NCBI RefSeq assembly: GCF_000949635.1
Contig: NZ_BAFN01000001.1
Span: 3,469,052-3,533,051 of the forward strand
Length of the DNA stretch: 64,000 nucleotides
Source of the DNA: Candidatus Brocadia sinica JPN1
Lineage (GTDB): Bacteria > Planctomycetota > Brocadiia > Brocadiales > Brocadiaceae
Direction of reading: 5' to 3'
Part shown: positions 9,088-16,730 of the stretch, in pieces
Layout of the letters: each line of letters begins with the position of its first letter
Numbering within the stretch: position 1 is the stretch's first letter
The notes under the pieces: model-generated
What the model was told of the DNA's origin: nothing
Databases searched by the model: none
Seen by the model: the letters and a program-made list of their open reading frames with translations, nothing else
Program-made: the position numbers and the translations under genes

Positions 9088-9891
9088 TTATTTTTCAATA
9101 TCCGCCAAGCTAAATTTCATACCATCCCCGGCAGCAATAATTTTTAATCCTGTTTCCTTTGATAGTCGTTCTGCAACCTTCCGTGGCTGTGCCTTGATCA
9201 TCGTCATGCCAAAATGATTTAATATCGTTACTTTCGGTTTCAACGCCGTTACGACTTCCTTCACGTCTGCGATACTGAGATGATAAAGCCAGCTTTTGGT
9301 ACCCTTATCCACGGTATACCGGACCACATTGATAATGAGAACATCTCCCTTGTAATGTTTCAATAACTCCGGAAAGTAACGGGTATCTACTATCAGGGAA
9401 ATGGTATAGTGAGGGGTAAAAAAGTTTATACCATATGTTTCACTTGGATGATGGTGTTTCAGGGGAGTTTCGAAAGATACTGCATCCGAGAGACTATACC
9501 TTCCTCCTTCCTTAATAATTTCTATCTGCGAGATGTAGCTTCTCACATATTTAAATACCACCGGGTCCTCTGTTAATGCATCTTCAGGTGTGTAAAGTAT
9601 GCCACGTTTTTTGAATCCACCCTCGGTCATTGCCTCAATCATTACATTTACATCGGCGGCGTGATCAAGATGCCTGTGGGTAAGAATGATAGCGTCCAAT
9701 TTCATAGGGTCCATCTTTGGCCTGCTTGAAATACATCGCACCAAACAGCCGGGGCCAGGATCTACCAATACATTAAAACCTTGCAGGGAATACCACATCC
9801 CCCCCGAAGCGCGCAATTGCTTGGATACAACAATCCTCGCGCCAGCAGTACCGAGAAATTTTATAAAATCAGTTTCCGGAATATCCTTCAT
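9088..9891 (-). CDS. MBL-fold metallo-hydrolase
   Basis: 267 residues from the ATG at 9891. The metal-binding motif HRHLDHAADV (HxHxDH) follows LDAIILT, with further histidines in HHHPSETYG and LNHFGM, as in the RNase Z/PhnP-like branch of metallo-beta-lactamase-fold hydrolases. The substrate is not identifiable. A TTG at 9927 would extend the N-terminus by 12 residues, but neither it nor the ATG has a good ribosome site of its own. A small ORF with a strong ribosome site overlaps the start (see 9869-9943), so translation may be coupled. Last gene of a minus-strand run starting near 13082. Confidence 0.78.
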   Translation of the reverse strand: MKDIPETDFIKFLGTAGARIVVSKQLRASGGMWYSLQGFNVLVDPGPGCLVRCISSRPKMDPMKLDAIILTHRHLDHAADVNVMIEAMTEGGFKKRGILYTPEDALTEDPVVFKYVRSYISQIEIIKEGGRYSLSDAVSFETPLKHHHPSETYGINFFTPHYTISLIVDTRYFPELLKHYKGDVLIINVVRYTVDKGTKSWLYHLSIADVKEVVTALKPKVTILNHFGMTMIKAQPRKVAERLSKETGLKIIAAGDGMKFSLADIEK

Positions 9892-9943
9892 AAGGGAGAT
9901 AATACCACGAATGTGTGAAGGGATCAATAATTTGCTTTTTCAT
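9869..9943 (-). CDS. Small upstream ORF overlapping the MBL hydrolase start (possible leader peptide)
   Basis: A 24-codon ORF beginning ATG-AAA-AAG-CAA with a strong AGGAGGA ribosome site. It overlaps the hydrolase start codon in another frame and stops about 20 bases inside that gene. It could be a translational-coupling leader, or the remnant of an N-terminus displaced by one frameshift. The peptide (begins MKKQIIDPF) has no recognisable family. This is an interpretation from the start signals only. Confidence 0.35.
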   Translation of the reverse strand: MKKQIIDPFTHSWYYLPYEGYSGN

Positions 9944-9954
9944 TCCTCCTCTTT

Positions 9955-10899
9955 TTACTTTTCTTCCAGGCGTCTCGCCTTTTCCGCTAAAAATGCGGCA
10001 TTGAGTTCTGCATTCTTCCATGCCTGCAATGCAATATCATAGCGAATTTTGGACGTTTCCAGTCTCGTCTTAAATATCATAACCCACTGCTCATTTACTG
10101 CCTTTTTCCACAGCAAAATCCTATCAATATTTTCCTGCAACTTCCCCAAAAGTTTATCGTTCTCAATACCTTCTTGCACTGATTTTAAATCTTTAGCAAG
10201 ATTCTGCTCATCAACAAATATTTTATCTCTGATCTCCTTCAACCTGTTCGTAAAAAAGGAAACTACCGACTCCTTTTCTTTGATGCCGTCCTGTATTTCG
10301 GCAATGTAATTCTTTGCAATGTCAACCTCTTTATGAATGATAGGGGCAGTATCAGAAGGTGTCATCGAAATGTCTTCTTCCAACTGTGCTATTAATGTTA
10401 ATAGCACAACCAGATCGGAATAAACTTTCGTTTGGTCATGAAGTACGGTAATCCGATCCTCATATGTCTCTATTTGTTCATTATTTATATCTATCTTTTC
10501 TTTCATTACGGTAATTTCTCTATCCAGTAATTCGAAAAATTTTGGGTTTACATTTCTGCTCTGATAATCTTTTTTATCTTGTTGGAGTCTGTCACGATAG
10601 ATTTCCTTTGCCTTAGTATCTTGTTCTAAACTTCTGATAAAGGACTTTATTTCACGGATGGCATTACCAACACGTGCTTCTACTTCCTCTTCGTTTTTCC
10701 TCGCATGTTCAATGTCTTCAGCTTTTACTGTTATGACGGATTCATCAAGCTTTACTTTGCCGGTTTTTTCCTTTTCAGAGAGATGAGTAGGTGTTTTTAC
10801 AGTTTGTGCATTTGCAGGAAAACACAGACCTGACCACAAAAAGTAAATACTCAGATAGTGGACTAACATAAAAATATTTCTTTTGATCTTTTTCTGCAT
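9955..10899 (-). CDS. Periplasmic coiled-coil protein of unknown function
   Basis: 314 residues with an N-terminal hydrophobic signal (about residues 8-31, ending near FPANAQ). The rest is almost entirely charged, heptad-patterned helix (about 60-310). No catalytic motif is visible and I do not recognise the family. Long periplasmic coiled coils of this sort occur at the N-terminus of MscK/MscM-type mechanosensitive channels, but the membrane domain is absent here. The start lies 19 bases after the end of the MgtE-like gene, so the two are probably co-transcribed with the site-2 protease upstream. Confidence 0.7.
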   Translation of the reverse strand: MQKKIKRNIFMLVHYLSIYFLWSGLCFPANAQTVKTPTHLSEKEKTGKVKLDESVITVKAEDIEHARKNEEEVEARVGNAIREIKSFIRSLEQDTKAKEIYRDRLQQDKKDYQSRNVNPKFFELLDREITVMKEKIDINNEQIETYEDRITVLHDQTKVYSDLVVLLTLIAQLEEDISMTPSDTAPIIHKEVDIAKNYIAEIQDGIKEKESVVSFFTNRLKEIRDKIFVDEQNLAKDLKSVQEGIENDKLLGKLQENIDRILLWKKAVNEQWVMIFKTRLETSKIRYDIALQAWKNAELNAAFLAEKARRLEEK

Positions 10900-10917
10900 C
10901 GATATCTTTATGAAAAT

Positions 10918-11898
10918 CTATTTAAGCATATACGTTCCAAGAGAAAAATACGAAGTTAATGACACAATATCGGCAATTGCCAGTACCAGGGGGCACGAAG
11001 CGTGTGCCGGATTAATACCGATCTTTTTGAAGAAAATCGGCAGGCTGCATCCAAGGAAAGAGGCATTAACAAGGGTCAATAAAATTGTGAGAGACAAGGT
11101 GATGGAGAAGCTTTGATTACCAAGCCAAAAAAAGGATACTGCATAGAGCACTCCGCCACATAATAAACCTATTTTAGCCCCAACCAGCACCTCGTAAAGA
11201 ACAAATCTTTTCAATTTAATGGTCTTTTCAATCTGAGAAAGGGTGACCGCGACGGCCTGAGTTCCAATACTTTCGGCAAGGCCCAATATGATCGTGATAA
11301 AGAAGGCTATGAAAATAAATTCATCTATTGTTTTGTCGAACAGTCTTGTGATAAAGGCACAGACAAGACCGCTTGAAATGTTAAAAAGGAGGTAGGGAAA
11401 CCGCAAAAAGGTGCTTTTGATGACCGTGGGTTTTCTAAATTCCTCCAGCTGAATACCGATTATTTTGAGAAGATCATCACGCATCTTTTCGGCGCTCTGT
11501 TCAAAGGCCAATGTGTCTTCTATAAAATCATTTGCCCTTGCAATACCAACAAGCTTTCCTTGTCCATTGACAACGGGAAAGGCTACGAATTTATAAACCA
11601 AAAAATACTCCATTGCATCCTCTATAGAAAAATCGATGGTCAGCCGGATCGGGTTGTGTATCATGATGTCAGAAATTTTCAATTCTTTATAAGAGGTAAT
11701 AAGTTTTCTTAAAGGCACAACACCAACCAATTTTCCTTCTTTGTCAGTGACATAACAGTAAAAGAAATTGCCGGACAGCGTGCTATTCCGAATTGATTCC
11801 AGGGCAGTGTGTGTCGTATCGTCAACCAAAACGGCAAATACCTCCGTACTATATTTGAATTTTGCCCTGTTTTTATTTGGTTTTTTAAGAAAAAGCAT
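10918..11898 (-). CDS. Short MgtE-like divalent-cation transporter with CBS pair
   Basis: 326 residues. Residues about 15-150 form two CBS motifs (LVGVVPLRKL, then LVGIARANDF). These are followed by a connecting helix and about five membrane segments containing MgtE-like stretches (ESIGTQAVAVTLSQ and HASCPLVLAIADIVSL). MgtE is a Mg2+ channel/transporter gated by its cytoplasmic domains. The usual N-terminal superhelical N domain is missing, and only 65 bases separate the start from the upstream gene, so it is genuinely short rather than mis-started. Ion specificity is inferred from family only. Confidence 0.8.
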   Translation of the reverse strand: MLFLKKPNKNRAKFKYSTEVFAVLVDDTTHTALESIRNSTLSGNFFYCYVTDKEGKLVGVVPLRKLITSYKELKISDIMIHNPIRLTIDFSIEDAMEYFLVYKFVAFPVVNGQGKLVGIARANDFIEDTLAFEQSAEKMRDDLLKIIGIQLEEFRKPTVIKSTFLRFPYLLFNISSGLVCAFITRLFDKTIDEFIFIAFFITIILGLAESIGTQAVAVTLSQIEKTIKLKRFVLYEVLVGAKIGLLCGGVLYAVSFFWLGNQSFSITLSLTILLTLVNASFLGCSLPIFFKKIGINPAHASCPLVLAIADIVSLTSYFSLGTYMLK

Positions 11899-11963
11899 GG
11901 CTGGTTATTTCTTCTTAATCCGATCCCGGTAAACATTTAATATTCTGAAAAAACGGTGTCAAA

Positions 11964-13082
11964 TTATTTACCCTTAATCTGTAAATACCGTGCAATGCCA
12001 TTTCTTGTAATGAGGCCGACGGCTTTGTCATTTTCCATAACAATAATCCTTCCTTTGTCTTCTTTTATCATTAATTCGAGTGCCCTCATGACATCTGAAT
12101 CGGGAGTTATTTCCCATTTTTTGCTATGGGGGACAAAAATATCCGATACCTTTACACCACTCCAATCTTTCCGGGGGATATCTTTGATCTCCTTAAGGGT
12201 TACAATGCCCAGAAATTTTCCGTCATCCATAACAGGGAATCCTCCATAACCATATCCGTATCTAAGAAAATATTTATCAACTGCCTCGTCAATGGTAAGC
12301 GAGGAATTAAGGGTTACAAGATCCCTTGCCATGACATCTTTGACTTTGATACCTGAGAGTACCTCATGAAGGGTTGCCTGTTGATAGCTTGACTGAGCAG
12401 CCATGTAAAGGAACCACCCCAGAAGCAGCAGCCACAGTCCTCCGGAAGAACCGGTAAAAACCAGAAACAGGCCAAAAAGAAGGAAAAACAGGGCGATCGT
12501 TTGCCCAAAGTTAGATGCCTTCTTAGTAGCATAAAAAAAATCTTTAGTCCTGCTCCATAGCGCTGCCCTGAGCACCCTTCCACCATCCATCGGAAAGCCC
12601 GGAATGAGGTTAAATACACCAAGTATGAGATTGATTCGCGCAAGATAAGAAAAAAGCGCGCTTGGTCCACCTGCTGTATTTATTGCAATCAGGAAAAAGA
12701 TGCCCGACAGGAGAAAACTCGAAATCGGTCCTGCGATTGCAATCCTGAATTCCGCTTTTGGATCTGGCGGTTCATCTTTTAACTGTGCAACACCCCCAAA
12801 AATGAACAAGGTAATGCTCGATATAGAAATATGGTATCTTTGGGAAATATACGAATGGGAAAGCTCATGGAAGGCGACTGAGACAAAAAGCAGCAGGGCC
12901 GCCAGTGTGCCTTTTATCCAGTAAGCAGCTACTGGGAGCTCCGGTGCGGCCTTCGGAAAATAATGGGTAGACAAAGACCATGTTATCAAACCAAAGACAA
13001 TAAACCACGAGAAATGCACCCGTATTGGTATCCCCATTATCGTTGCAATTTTCCACGAACCATGTGTCAATGATTTGTTCAT
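11964..13082 (-). CDS. Site-2 protease family (M50) metalloprotease with C-terminal CBS domains
   Basis: 372 residues from the ATG at 13082, which has AGGAG 8 bases upstream. A longer in-frame ATG at 13118 lacks a ribosome site. Membrane segments carry the zinc motif HELSH (HExxH, within VAFHELSHSY) and the second metal ligand in PGFPMDGGRVLRA. The C-terminal half has two CBS motifs (FLGIVTLKEI and AVGLITRNGI). Such enzymes cut substrates within the membrane, and the CBS pair is expected to sense an adenine nucleotide. It heads a probable operon with the MgtE-like transporter, the coiled-coil protein and the MBL hydrolase. Confidence 0.88.
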   Translation of the reverse strand: MNKSLTHGSWKIATIMGIPIRVHFSWFIVFGLITWSLSTHYFPKAAPELPVAAYWIKGTLAALLLFVSVAFHELSHSYISQRYHISISSITLFIFGGVAQLKDEPPDPKAEFRIAIAGPISSFLLSGIFFLIAINTAGGPSALFSYLARINLILGVFNLIPGFPMDGGRVLRAALWSRTKDFFYATKKASNFGQTIALFFLLFGLFLVFTGSSGGLWLLLLGWFLYMAAQSSYQQATLHEVLSGIKVKDVMARDLVTLNSSLTIDEAVDKYFLRYGYGYGGFPVMDDGKFLGIVTLKEIKDIPRKDWSGVKVSDIFVPHSKKWEITPDSDVMRALELMIKEDKGRIIVMENDKAVGLITRNGIARYLQIKGK

Positions 13083-13229
13083 GTTATTTCTCCTTTTTCT
13101 GTATATTTTCGGTTTCATAATAAATTGGCACTTTTTAGCCTGCTCTATTCATGGCGAGAATCACGTAACCCGGCCCATTCAGTCAAAAAAGAAATTGTAT
13201 ATCTAAGGCTTCTCTCAAGAGAATAAATA

Positions 13230-13304
13230 ACCCACCCCCTCTAGCCCCTCCGAGGAGGGGAATAGAAAAATGTCTCCTCTCTGGAGGAGATTCAGGGGTG
13301 GGTA
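13230..13304. repeat. Palindromic C-rich/G-rich element with inverted ends
   Basis: Begins ACCCACCCCCT and ends AGGGGTGGGTA, so the ends are inverted repeats. Between them CCCCTCC-GAGGAGGGG and CTCCTCT-GGAGGAG form inner hairpins. No coding content. It resembles a miniature inverted-repeat element and is related in composition to the elements at 6494, 37625 and 50697. Confidence 0.55.
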
Positions 13305-13397
13305 AAACACGTAACACTACCTTCACTTTCTTATGCATAGGCAATTTTCATCTGGACGGTTTTCTTCTTGTGTTTACGTCCTTTGTACATACTCGAT

Positions 13398-13847
13398 TTA
13401 TAACCCAAATTTATCCACCAGATGTACCGTGACCGATGCATTGTCATCGCTAACGTGAAATTTAACTTCATCCCATTTTGGATGACGTCGTATTTTTTGG
13501 ACATCGAGCCTTGAAAAGCCAACAGGTTCCCGAGGTATCCCCAAGATGCCGCTACGTTCCAGGTTACCACTGCGGTTAAGATCATGATACGCAGAGAGGG
13601 AGTACTCTCCCAATTCTACATTTTTAATCCTGTATTTCCTGAAATTATCAGTACGTTCAATGAGTTCTGCATCAATATCCACATATCCTTTATCTCTTTT
13701 CGTGTGGCATTCCTCGCTGTCACAAATAGAAAAACGTACCGGAGCATCATTGTTATGCTTGAATCTATCTACAGTAACAATTACATCTCCGGCAAATACT
13801 TGAAAAGAAAATGCAACAAATAGCAAAGGCAACCAAATGAAAATCAT
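13398..13847 (-). CDS. Exported DUF2141-like protein
   Basis: 149 residues from the ATG at 13847, preceded by GAGAGG. The longer frame upstream is AT-rich and not protein-like. A signal peptide (MIFIWLPLLFVAFSFQVFAG) leads into a beta-rich domain with VRFSICDSEE, an ELGEYSLSAYHDLNRSG stretch and the FHVSDD region, matching the small secreted DUF2141 family. Function of that family is unknown. It is monocistronic as far as can be seen. Confidence 0.7.
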   Translation of the reverse strand: MIFIWLPLLFVAFSFQVFAGDVIVTVDRFKHNNDAPVRFSICDSEECHTKRDKGYVDIDAELIERTDNFRKYRIKNVELGEYSLSAYHDLNRSGNLERSGILGIPREPVGFSRLDVQKIRRHPKWDEVKFHVSDDNASVTVHLVDKFGL

Positions 13848-14142
13848 ACTTTCCTCTCTCGTAAAACAAAAAAATGGGTATTTTATAAATATTTGTCTTT
13901 TTAATCCAAAGTATAATAGAAAGTCAAGAAAAACAAAAAATAAAACACCATCCATGAATTTTTTTATAAATGGATAACTACCGTGGAAGAATATAAGGGA
14001 TGAGGGTATTAAATGCACATACACATTGCAATTTGATCTCGTCCCTGCAAAAAAAGAACTTCTGTATAATCAGAGGGAGGAGTATGATCAGGAAGGCGAT
14101 AGCGAGACATAATCGTGATTACATTCTGAAGTCAGGATTTAA

Positions 14143-15363
14143 TCAGGTCTTCTTAAGTTTGTAATTGGTCTCAAAAGAATTCAACAAATCGAGATACTGC
14201 TCCACAAGACGTGTCATTAAGAATCTTTCCTTCACGGTTTCCTTTGCCTTTTTGCCCATTCTCTCCCTGAGCTTTGGATTCTTAAGGAGCTGGACAATGC
14301 GTGCCGCCGCTTCCTCGTTAGAATTTACAAGATAGCCGTTTACCCCATTCCGTATTTGATGGCGGATGCCCCCCACGTTACCGCCGATAACAGGGGTACC
14401 CTTCCACATGGCTTCTGCCACTGTGAGACCAAAGCCCTCCCGGATGGACTTCTGAAGGACGATGGCAGCACGCCGCTGGAGAGCATTCACAAGGGCGGTA
14501 TCTTGTACGCTGAGGATGATTATGCGCTCCTCGCGGTTTTTAAGGAGAGACTCAAAGATCTCCGATCCCTCAGGGTCGTCAGTCGCCACGTTACCAAGGA
14601 GCACAAGGGTGGCTTTTACCTCCCTGCGTGCAATCTTGAAAGCCTTGATAACCCCTTCGGGGTCTTTCCATCGATCAAACCGGGATATCTGCACTATGAG
14701 GGGAAGGTCAGTGGGAATATCATAGTGCTTCAGGCGTTCCTGCACCTCCGCTTCGGTGAATTCCTTGTTCTTGATGGTAAAGGGGTTAATGGCGGGAAGG
14801 AAAAAGACCTGAGGGGCGCCGAATCCTTTCTGCCGGTATTCCTTGAGGCTCAGCACAACGGCATCATATGCCCTGATGAACGGGGTAAGGTATTTAAGCA
14901 TTTCTCTGTTTGGCTCTGAGAGGTCTATGTGGCAACGCCATATCCAGGGACCGCGCTTCCGGTAATGCTTGACCATCGGGAGCGGCTGTGGGTCGTGGAC
15001 AACAACGATATCATGGTGAAGGTGGTTACGGATGGCGTTCTCGAAAACAACTTCCTCATAAATTTCCATCTTTAGTTTGGTAAGATTAATATCCGCACCC
15101 TGAAGGGCATTATGCATCTTCTTTGTGATGCTAAAGAAGTCAGGGGAACCCTGTATCACCCGCCAGCCGGTCTTGATACCAAGGCTGTTCATGAGCAGGG
15201 TCTTCGAAGAGAGCAGTTCTGCTACCCCGCCTCCGTAGTAGGTAGAGTTTATATGGGTAACATGGATATCCTTGAGTTTCGATGCCTTCTTGTATATCCG
15301 GTCCACCGCGTGTTCACCGATATAGGGTTCATAATCTTCCACCGTTATCAATTTTTGTTCCAT
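14143..15363 (-). CDS. treT: Trehalose synthase TreT-like GT4 glycosyltransferase
   Basis: 406 residues, the length of TreT, which makes trehalose from NDP-glucose and glucose. The N-terminal stretch STYYGGGVAELL and the HDPQPLP motif are characteristic. The C-terminal Rossmann domain has VQISRFDRWKDPEGVI and the GT4 donor-binding motif REGFGLTVAEAMWKGTPVIG. Trehalose is a compatible solute and reserve sugar. The gene lies 28 bases downstream of the PRC-barrel gene and so should be in the transcript controlled by the riboswitch at 16183-16314. The start codon has only a weak ribosome site, which also suggests coupling. Confidence 0.85.
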   Translation of the reverse strand: MEQKLITVEDYEPYIGEHAVDRIYKKASKLKDIHVTHINSTYYGGGVAELLSSKTLLMNSLGIKTGWRVIQGSPDFFSITKKMHNALQGADINLTKLKMEIYEEVVFENAIRNHLHHDIVVVHDPQPLPMVKHYRKRGPWIWRCHIDLSEPNREMLKYLTPFIRAYDAVVLSLKEYRQKGFGAPQVFFLPAINPFTIKNKEFTEAEVQERLKHYDIPTDLPLIVQISRFDRWKDPEGVIKAFKIARREVKATLVLLGNVATDDPEGSEIFESLLKNREERIIILSVQDTALVNALQRRAAIVLQKSIREGFGLTVAEAMWKGTPVIGGNVGGIRHQIRNGVNGYLVNSNEEAAARIVQLLKNPKLRERMGKKAKETVKERFLMTRLVEQYLDLLNSFETNYKLKKT

Positions 15364-15390
15364 TGAATCTCAGTAGTAAAGTTCACAGAG

Positions 15391-16131
15391 TCAAACCCAA
15401 TACTTCGGACGGCAATAATACTCATACAATGCAATTTCGTACTCTCTGTTCACAGGGCTTGAAAGGTCGTATTCCGGGCTGTTTTTAATCATTTCCTTCG
15501 GCAAATCCACGTACACTTTTGATTCCTCCCAGCGCACTTTGTCTATCCACAGTGGTGCAATCAGTATCTTCTTACCCGGCAACCAACTTCCCGTATCGAC
15601 AACGATATATCTGACAACCCATGTTTTATCATCAACGAGGAAATCTGACACATGGCCGATTTCACCACCAATTGCATGAATGTAATAATTTTTTACTTCC
15701 CTCATGCTTCTCAGGTGTGAGTCACGTTCATCTTCCCGGTTTGAGGCCGTTTCTAGCTCCGTTTCTGAAATATGGGGAACCGGAGGAATTGTATAAGGCC
15801 CACTCGCATGCCAGTAGAGGGGCCACCCGTAATAGTTGTGCAATTCGATTTGATGCTGGCGGGAGATCGGTTTGTGTGTATCGATATCGGGGCTGTTTTT
15901 TATCTGTTCCTGGGAGAGTGCAACGGGGAAATATCGTGATTCCCATTCTGGTTGACCAAAGACTTCCGGGGATATGAGGACTTTTCGATCCAGGAGCCAG
16001 GTTTCGACATCTGCCACAAGATATCGCACCGTCCATGCCTCGTCGTCAAAAAAGAAATCATATACTTCTCCTATGTTCCCATCTTTTGCCTGGATTTTAT
16101 ATCCAGAGAGATTTTTTATATTCCTCAGCAC
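15391..16131 (-). CDS. Protein with two PRC-barrel domains
   Basis: 246 residues in two repeats, about 1-80 and 135-215. Each contains the PRC-barrel pattern IGEVYDFFFDDEAWTVRYLV (second copy IGHVSDFLVDDKTWVVRYIV) followed by LISPEVF/LIAPLWI. PRC-barrel proteins of this kind are soluble cytoplasmic proteins linked to stress and envelope adaptation. No enzymatic role is established. GTG start with GGGGG 6 bases upstream. It is the first gene after the minus-strand cyclic-di-GMP riboswitch. Confidence 0.82.
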   Translation of the reverse strand: MLRNIKNLSGYKIQAKDGNIGEVYDFFFDDEAWTVRYLVADVETWLLDRKVLISPEVFGQPEWESRYFPVALSQEQIKNSPDIDTHKPISRQHQIELHNYYGWPLYWHASGPYTIPPVPHISETELETASNREDERDSHLRSMREVKNYYIHAIGGEIGHVSDFLVDDKTWVVRYIVVDTGSWLPGKKILIAPLWIDKVRWEESKVYVDLPKEMIKNSPEYDLSSPVNREYEIALYEYYCRPKYWV

Positions 16132-16153
16132 AAATTACCCCCTTTCAAGAAAC

Positions 16154-16202
16154 AAAAAAGCCTTACCATGAAGTTGTTATAATAACATCCCGGCGGTAAG
16201 GC
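16154..16202 (-). terminator. Intrinsic terminator forming the expression platform of the minus-strand riboswitch
   Basis: On the minus strand, GCCTTACC (16195-16202) pairs with GGTAAGGC (16160-16167), with an inner TGTTAT/ATAACA helix, and is followed by six T residues. The left arm overlaps the 3' strand of the aptamer core, so terminator and ligand-bound aptamer exclude each other. It lies about 20 bases before the GTG of the PRC-barrel gene. Confidence 0.8.
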
Positions 16203-16314
16203 TATCTTTAACTCTAAGGGAGCCTGTCTCTTCTTAACCCACTTCCCTGTAAATTTAAAGACCCTTTACTTTGCGTCTCCTGATTGCTCAGGATTTGCCT
16301 TTATCGTATGTTTT
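16183..16314 (-). promoter_or_regulatory. Class I cyclic-di-GMP (GEMM-I) riboswitch aptamer upstream of the PRC-barrel/TreT genes
   Basis: Read on the minus strand, the core is AAAGGCAAATCCTGA, the GNRA loop GCAA, then TCAGGAGACGCAAAG, matching the GEMM-I P1b hairpin and the conserved GACGCAAAG. Next come GGGTCTTTAA, a variable second helix and GATAGCCTTACCGCCGG, matching the 3' core. The outer helix can form from ACAT and ATGT at the two ends. The base aligned with ligand-contacting G20 of the Vc2 structure appears to be G, which favours cyclic-di-GMP over cyclic-GMP-AMP. The plus-strand riboswitch at 32242 is nearly identical in these positions. Confidence 0.85.
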
Positions 16315-16336
16315 TTTATTGGCTGGCTAAAAAGCC

Positions 16337-16365
16337 ATATAACAAAATTTGTCATAAGCTGTCAA
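16337..16365 (-). promoter_or_regulatory. Sigma-70 type promoter for the riboswitch/PRC-barrel/TreT transcript
   Basis: On the minus strand TTGACA (16360-16365), a 17-base spacer and TTATAT (16337-16342). This predicts a start near 16330, just before the 5' strand of the aptamer. Six of six at -35 and near-consensus at -10, with ideal spacing. Confidence 0.75.
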
Positions 16366-16634
16366 CAAGAATTTCTCCGATGATGAATTTCTCAATGAAC
16401 CGCTGGGGTATTTATTCTGGTAAAAGTATTGAAAAATGAATGTTAAAGCAATAACATTGTCCGTAGCAGTTAGTGACAATTATAACTAAGGGTCTTTCAT
16501 CCGGATTACAGCTACTGCATTCAAAAGACGCCGAAGGTACATAGGTAATGGTTATTTCTTGAGAAACAAAGGCAAACCGATCTTATTTGATTCAACACCC
16601 CAAGAGTTCCCCACGATAAAAACCGGCAGAAATT

Positions 16635-16667
16635 AACCCTGTCAGGGTTTTAAACCCCGACAGGGTT
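16635..16667. repeat. Palindrome AACCCTGTC...GACAGGGTT
   Basis: A near-perfect inverted repeat (AACCCTGTC, then a second GGGTTTTAAACCCC dyad, then GACAGGGTT) in front of the MFS gene. There is no T-run, so it is not an intrinsic terminator. Short palindromes of this CCCTGTCAGGG type are known as dispersed repeats in other genomes. The rest of the 16320-16700 region shows nothing else. Confidence 0.45.
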
Positions 16668-16730
16668 GACACATGAATTTCGTGCTTCGGATTCGTCTTT
16701 TCCGGCTTGATTGGGTTAAGGAGTTTAAGT

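Noticed and set aside
14356-14919. Long plus-strand frame of 187 codons
   Set aside because: It lies entirely opposite the clear treT gene and has no protein-like features of its own; a shadow of the coding strand.
16635-16667. Palindrome as an intrinsic terminator before the MFS gene
   Set aside because: No T-run follows on either strand.
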